This document shows, piece by piece, positions 19,395 to 22,994 of a stretch of DNA of 22,994 nt. The stretch is from positions 1 to 22,994 of the forward strand of contig NZ_JADYUF010000050.1 of assembly GCF_021531655.1 (NCBI RefSeq), in the 5' to 3' direction. The notes beneath the pieces are model-generated. The model was not told the origin of the DNA. It saw nothing but the letters and a program-made list of their open reading frames with translations, and searched no databases. This DNA is from Leyella stercorea. GTDB lineage: Bacteria; Bacteroidota; Bacteroidia; Bacteroidales; Bacteroidaceae. A program made the position numbers and the translations under genes. Numbering within the stretch: position 1 is the stretch's first letter; every line of letters starts with the position of its first letter.

Positions 19395-19621
19395 CCATGT
19401 GTTTTTCCCGATTTTAAAAAACTAACCATTTTGAACTAACTATACTAAAACAACAATCTTAAATGTCTAATCTATTTCCTTCGCTTGGAATGCTATTTAC
19501 TAACCTAATTCTACTAAAACCTGAACTATATCTTTATTACCTATGACAGACTTTGAAAAAACATCCATTACCTATTATAGATCTGAAGCTTTACAGCTCA
19601 TATATGTTTGTCTCCTTTTTA
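19357..19621 (-). ncRNA. Candidate small RNA between the two divergent regulators
   Basis: This stretch is bounded on the minus strand by a -7 box and an intrinsic terminator but holds no convincing gene, and the predicted transcript is about 265 bases. The only reading frames are tiny: 8 codons from 19601, preceded by AAGGAG at 19617-19612, and 22 codons from 19568. Neither resembles a protein I know. I do not recognise it as 6S RNA, tmRNA, RNase P RNA or SRP RNA. It may be a regulatory RNA or a leader-peptide unit. It lies 377 bases upstream of the SusR-like gene on the same strand, but the terminator separates them. Confidence 0.5.
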
Positions 19622-19626
19622 CATTG

Positions 19627-19634
19627 CAAAGGTA
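19627..19634 (-). promoter_or_regulatory. -7 box for the candidate small RNA
   Basis: TACCTTTG on the minus strand matches TAnnTTTG exactly and is followed by GCAATG. No clean -33 TTTG at the usual spacing was found. Start of transcription is expected near 19621. Confidence 0.6.
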
Positions 19635-19739
19635 GTAACAATCCAAGGTTTCGGCTTTAATTAATCGTTCCTACAGTTGAAGAATTGATACATGCAACAA
19701 AAATGCAACGAAAAATATATTTTTATATTCATTTTTCTG

Positions 19740-19747
19740 TATCTTTG
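19740..19747 (+). promoter_or_regulatory. -7 box of the hybrid two-component regulator gene
   Basis: TATCTTTG matches TAnnTTTG exactly. No clear -33 box lies upstream, where the sequence is a run of A and T. The predicted start falls near 19753, exactly where the 22-bp repeat array begins, giving a leader of about 185 bases. Confidence 0.6.
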
Positions 19748-19752
19748 CAAAT

Positions 19753-19862
19753 AAAAGGACTCCTTTTACACTCAAAAAGGGCCCCTTTTACACTTCAAAA
19801 GGACTCCTTTTGCACCCGAAAAGGACTCCATTTGCAATGCAAAAGGACCCCTTTTGAAAGGC
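19753..19862 (+). repeat. Five 22-bp palindromic tandem repeats in the regulator leader
   Basis: Five units begin at 19753, 19775, 19797, 19819 and 19841 with an exact 22-base period. The conserved core is AAAAGGACTCCTTTT, a perfect 15-base palindrome around a central C in units 1 and 3, with small changes in units 2, 4 and 5. The last 7 bases vary (ACACTCA, ACACTTC, GCACCCG, GCAATGC, GAAAGGC). Neighbouring units can also pair (TCCTTTT of one with AAAAGGA of the next), forming RNA hairpins with 7-base loops. As 22 is not a multiple of 3, the repeat is not coding. It could be an iterated protein-binding site or an RNA switch. Confidence 0.9.
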
Positions 19863-19937
19863 TACAGCCAAAAGGCAGCCCGACTTCGACATAAACAACC
19901 ACATAATCACACTATAAAGCTAACAACAAAAACCGTA

Positions 19938-22718
19938 ATGAACCAAATGCTTCGTATGTTCTACAAATTTGTGCTCTTGCTCATGCTACCGTTGATAATG
20001 TCGTGTGGTGGCACGGGAAAGAAGCATTATGTCATAGCCGTATCACAATGTTCGGAAGACGTATGGCGAGAGAAACTCAACGAGGAATTGCGCATCGCTG
20101 CATTATATTATAATAATGTAGACCTGAGAATCAGGTCGGCATACGACGACGTGAAGCTACAGACCGAACAAATCAACAACTTTGTCGACGAGGGAGTGGA
20201 CCTGCTCATCGTCGCTCCGGGCCAGGTGACAATATCACCTGCCATCGACCGGGCATACGAAAAAGGAATACCAGTGATAATATTCGACCGAAGGACACGC
20301 TCCGACAAATACACCGCATATATCGGCGCCGACAACAAGGAGATAGGCAGTTCGATGGCTGAATATCTGGCAGGCACTCTGACGGGTGGCGGACGCATTC
20401 TGGAACTCTGCGGACTCTCTACCTCCTCGCCCGCCATCGAGCGTCAACAGGGATTCGACAGCGTAGTGGCCACCCGGCCGGGACTGGAAATAGTGGCACG
20501 GACCCACTCCGACTGGACCGAGCAGGGCGCCTACCGAACCATGGACTCGCTGCTGTCAAAACCACATCCGCAGTTCGACTGCCTCTTCGCACACAACGAC
20601 CGAATGGCTATGGGAGCCAGACGTGCCGCCGCCAAGCACGGACTCGACATCAACAGCATACAGTTCTGCGGCATCGACGCTATGCCACAAAAGGGAGGCG
20701 GAATGCGACTCGTCACCGACGGCACTCTATTCGCATCATACATATACCCCACACGAGGCGACGAGGTGATGCAACTCGCCATGAACATTCTGACAAAGAA
20801 GGACTACAAGCGCGAAAACCAGCTCTCGTCGGCACTCGTGACACGCGACAACGCACGAGTACTGCTCATGCAGAACGACGAAACGGCACGACAGCAGGAC
20901 CACCTCACCACCCTGCGCTCGCGCGTAGACCAGGCTGCCAGCGATTTCAACACCCAACGAATATATCTGCTCATACTCATCGTGTTCGTAGTGCTGCTCA
21001 TCATGGCATGCGCCTTCGCAATACGTGCATACGTGGCAAAAGCCCGCATCAACAGCCGTCTGCACGACTCTATGCGCAAGCAGAAGGCCATGACCGAGGA
21101 GATGGAGCGCATGACGCAGACACAGCTGCAATTCTTCACCAACGTCAGCCACGAGCTGCGCACACCGCTCACACTCATCGCCGGACCTGCCGACCAACTG
21201 CTTGAAGACCCTTCGGTGCGCGGACAACACCGCTCTATGGTGCAGATGATTCAGCGCAACACGCGCATACTCATCCAGCTCGTGGGCGAGATTCTCGACT
21301 TCCGCAAGGTGCAGAACAACAAGGCTACGCTTCGACTCAACCGATTTGCCATCGACAAGGAACTGGCCACTTGGGCAGAAGACTTCCGAGCAGCGGCTGC
21401 AAGACGCAAGATAACTATCATTGTGATTACCTCCGGTGCTGCCGGCAACGACTCCCCGGCAACTACAGACGAAAACATCGTCATTGCCGACCGCGACAAG
21501 ATTGAGCACGTCTACTTCAATCTGATGTCCAACGCTCTGAAGTACACACCCGAGGGAGGATGCATCACCACCACCGTGGAGCATTCCGACCATCACTTCA
21601 CCATCACCGTGAGCGATACGGGCAAGGGCATCGACCAGAAAGAGCTGCCCCATCTGTTCGAACGCTTCTATCAGGCGCAAGGCTCTATAGGCGGCACAGG
21701 CATCGGTCTGTCGCTCGTCAAGGCTTATGTCGACATGCATCAAGGCACCATAGATGTAACGAGCCAACCCGGCAAAGGCACCTCGTTCATAGTCAGCATG
21801 CCCGACACACAGCCCGGCTACGACCCGTCGAAAGACGTTCAGACCACACCGAGAATTGAGGACAAGAACCTCGTCGACGACAACTATGTGTCGGTAGACA
21901 TCGACGCAAATGCCGCTACCGAGCGCATCACCAATGCCGAGGACTTCGACAACGAACGCCCGCTGGTGCTCATCATCGACGACAACAACGGCATGCGTGC
22001 CTATCTGCGCTCAATACTGAAGGATAAATACAACGTTTCGGAGGCTGCCGACGGCAAGCAGGGACTGGAGAAGGCGTGCCGTGAGATTCCGAAACTGATA
22101 ATCTGCGACGTGATGATGCCCGTAATGGACGGACTGGAATTCACACGACAGCTCAAGCAGAATATGGCTACAAGCCATATCCCCGTAATTCTGCTCACAG
22201 CACGGTCGCTGGCAGAACAGCGCGAAGAGGGATACGACACAGGTGCCGACTCTTACCTCACCAAACCATTCTCCGGTTCGGTGCTACTGGCTCGTGTAGA
22301 CAACCTGCTGCGCAACCGCACTATGCTGCGCTCACTCTTCTCAGGCGACAAGAAAGAGGAGGCTGCCGAGGAACAGTTGGGGTCGCGCGACCAGACTTTC
22401 ATCAACCGTCTGCGCAACTCCATCCGCCAGAACATGGGCGACTCAGACTTCACCGTAGAGCGTCTCGGCGAGGAAGTGGGACTCTCACGCGTACAACTCT
22501 ATCGTAAGGTGAAAGCGCTGACGGGTCAGACTCCGGTAGATCTGCTGAAAAAGGCGCGCCTTGAACGGGCACGCCTTCTGGTTGAGAAGACTGACAAATC
22601 CATCTCTGAAATAGCATACGAAGTAGGATTCACCGCTCCGTCGTATTTCAACAAATGCTTCAAGGACGAATTCGGAACAAGTCCGGGGGCGCTGAGGGAG
22701 CAAGGCTCGAAATTGTAG
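19938..22718 (+). CDS. Hybrid two-component regulator with sugar-binding sensor domain
   Basis: A 926-aa one-protein sensor and regulator. The N-terminus is a signal peptide with a possible lipobox (IMSC, Cys 23). Residues about 30-315 form a periplasmic sugar-binding (type I binding protein) domain, visible in YVIAVSQCSEDVWR, VDLLIVAPGQ, IPVIIFDRR and CLFAHNDRMAMG. The transmembrane segment is at about 342-362. The histidine kinase has phospho-acceptor H405 in NVSHELRTP and ATP-binding boxes (N532 region, SDTGKGI, GGTGIGLSL). The receiver domain (about 675-790) has D724 and K776. A C-terminal AraC-type helix-turn-helix (about 830-920) carries IAYEVGFTAPSYFNKCFK. Such proteins bind a mono- or oligosaccharide and switch glycan genes. 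The start was placed at the ATG before the signal peptide; an earlier in-frame ATG (19854) falls inside the repeat array. The gene points away from the operon, so its targets may be elsewhere. Confidence 0.95.
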   Translation: MNQMLRMFYKFVLLLMLPLIMSCGGTGKKHYVIAVSQCSEDVWREKLNEELRIAALYYNNVDLRIRSAYDDVKLQTEQINNFVDEGVDLLIVAPGQVTISPAIDRAYEKGIPVIIFDRRTRSDKYTAYIGADNKEIGSSMAEYLAGTLTGGGRILELCGLSTSSPAIERQQGFDSVVATRPGLEIVARTHSDWTEQGAYRTMDSLLSKPHPQFDCLFAHNDRMAMGARRAAAKHGLDINSIQFCGIDAMPQKGGGMRLVTDGTLFASYIYPTRGDEVMQLAMNILTKKDYKRENQLSSALVTRDNARVLLMQNDETARQQDHLTTLRSRVDQAASDFNTQRIYLLILIVFVVLLIMACAFAIRAYVAKARINSRLHDSMRKQKAMTEEMERMTQTQLQFFTNVSHELRTPLTLIAGPADQLLEDPSVRGQHRSMVQMIQRNTRILIQLVGEILDFRKVQNNKATLRLNRFAIDKELATWAEDFRAAAARRKITIIVITSGAAGNDSPATTDENIVIADRDKIEHVYFNLMSNALKYTPEGGCITTTVEHSDHHFTITVSDTGKGIDQKELPHLFERFYQAQGSIGGTGIGLSLVKAYVDMHQGTIDVTSQPGKGTSFIVSMPDTQPGYDPSKDVQTTPRIEDKNLVDDNYVSVDIDANAATERITNAEDFDNERPLVLIIDDNNGMRAYLRSILKDKYNVSEAADGKQGLEKACREIPKLIICDVMMPVMDGLEFTRQLKQNMATSHIPVILLTARSLAEQREEGYDTGADSYLTKPFSGSVLLARVDNLLRNRTMLRSLFSGDKKEEAAEEQLGSRDQTFINRLRNSIRQNMGDSDFTVERLGEEVGLSRVQLYRKVKALTGQTPVDLLKKARLERARLLVEKTDKSISEIAYEVGFTAPSYFNKCFKDEFGTSPGALREQGSKL

Positions 22719-22732
22719 TATTGGGAATAAGT

Positions 22733-22942
22733 GTGCAAAAAATAACATCCAACACTTCAACTTGGCTTCATCGTTGGACTACGAGCTGTTACCTGTATGA
22801 GTATTATGTTGATGATAAGACATACGAGGGAAATTCTCTCGTTGAGGAAGGGGATGTCAGCAAAATAGGAACAACAATTCAAATATTATACTTGAATTGG
22901 CTTCCATGGTTCAATAGACCTATACTCAAGTTTCGGATTTAG
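22733..22942 (+). pseudogene. Short fragment of a small membrane-protein-like gene
   Basis: A frame with no ATG and only a GTG near its left end encodes about 69 aa. It includes YLYEYYVDDKTYEG, EEGDVSKIGTTIQILYL and NWLPWFNRP. The pattern (tyrosine-rich strand, VDDKTYEG, then GTTIQILYL and W-x-x-x-FNRP) looks like the C-terminal half of small bacterial membrane proteins of the DUF3592 kind. The expected N-terminal membrane helices are missing, because the frame runs back into the hybrid regulator gene. I read it as a truncated remnant, but a real short gene or chance ORF is possible. From 22943 to the window end I see nothing I can name. Confidence 0.35.
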
Positions 22943-22994
22943 ACTTTGAGGTTGAATTTATTGTATAAAAAAGGCTTTGAGTATTTCCGTATGT

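Noticed and set aside
19753..19862. The 22-bp repeats as a CRISPR array
   Set aside because: Units are directly adjacent, the non-conserved part is only 7 bases, and no cas genes are present.
19685..19894. 69-aa plus-strand frame over the repeat array
   Set aside because: The repeat period is not a multiple of three and the sequence is mostly the translated palindromes; there is no sign of coding.
19854..19937. Earlier start of the hybrid regulator at 19854
   Set aside because: It would add 28 basic residues before the signal peptide and place the start codon inside the last palindromic repeat; the ATG at 19938 directly precedes the hydrophobic N-terminus.

Overview
The window comes from a Bacteroidales genome, most likely Prevotella or a close relative. 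The evidence is an outer-membrane SusC/SusD/SusE glycan-uptake locus, a SusR-type regulator, a hybrid two-component regulator, a BspA-type leucine-rich repeat protein with the C-terminal tail common in Prevotella, -7 boxes of the Bacteroidetes TAnnTTTG type, and start codons without Shine-Dalgarno sequences. No rRNA, tRNA or CRISPR array was seen.

Left edge (1-450, minus strand): the 5' part of a group II intron runs off the window. It sits just downstream of a hairpin that ends a tiny gene (247-378), whose reading frame is cut by an in-frame TAG. Next is a BspA-type surface protein (448-2268).

Main block (2393-17091, all minus strand, gaps of 19-80 bases): a polysaccharide utilization locus read in the order susC, susD, susE, a GH27-like surface lipoprotein, GH97 enzyme B, a FimB/Mfa2-like lipoprotein, a fimbrillin-SusF fusion lipoprotein, GH97 enzyme A. 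It ends at a perfect 19-bp inverted repeat. Both GH97 enzymes carry the SusB-type inverting residues. There is no GH13 amylase, so the GH27-like protein is the only candidate surface glycanase. A plausible model is that it cuts an alpha-glucan (perhaps dextran-like) at the surface, SusC/D/E bind and import the pieces, and the two GH97 enzymes release glucose in the periplasm. The substrate is not proven by the sequence. The fimbrillin pair suggests a glycan-binding surface fibre or scaffold built into the locus. The part from about 9003 to about 16650 is visibly richer in G+C than the genes on either side, which points to a mosaic origin.

Regulation (17092-19937): a SusR-like membrane regulator (17293-18975) lies directly upstream of susC. 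The susC promoter has a good -7 box with three TTTTCANTGG direct repeats upstream. The 962-base gap between the SusR-like gene and the divergent hybrid two-component regulator (19938-22718) is unusually structured. It holds degenerate 25-bp tandem repeats, three strong hairpins, an orphan minus-strand transcription unit bounded by a -7 box and an intrinsic terminator (candidate small RNA), and five exact-period 22-bp palindromic repeats just after the likely start of the hybrid regulator transcript.

Right edge: a short coding fragment follows the hybrid regulator. The most novel items are the 22-bp palindrome array with its neighbouring candidate small RNA, and the fimbrillin-SusF fusion.
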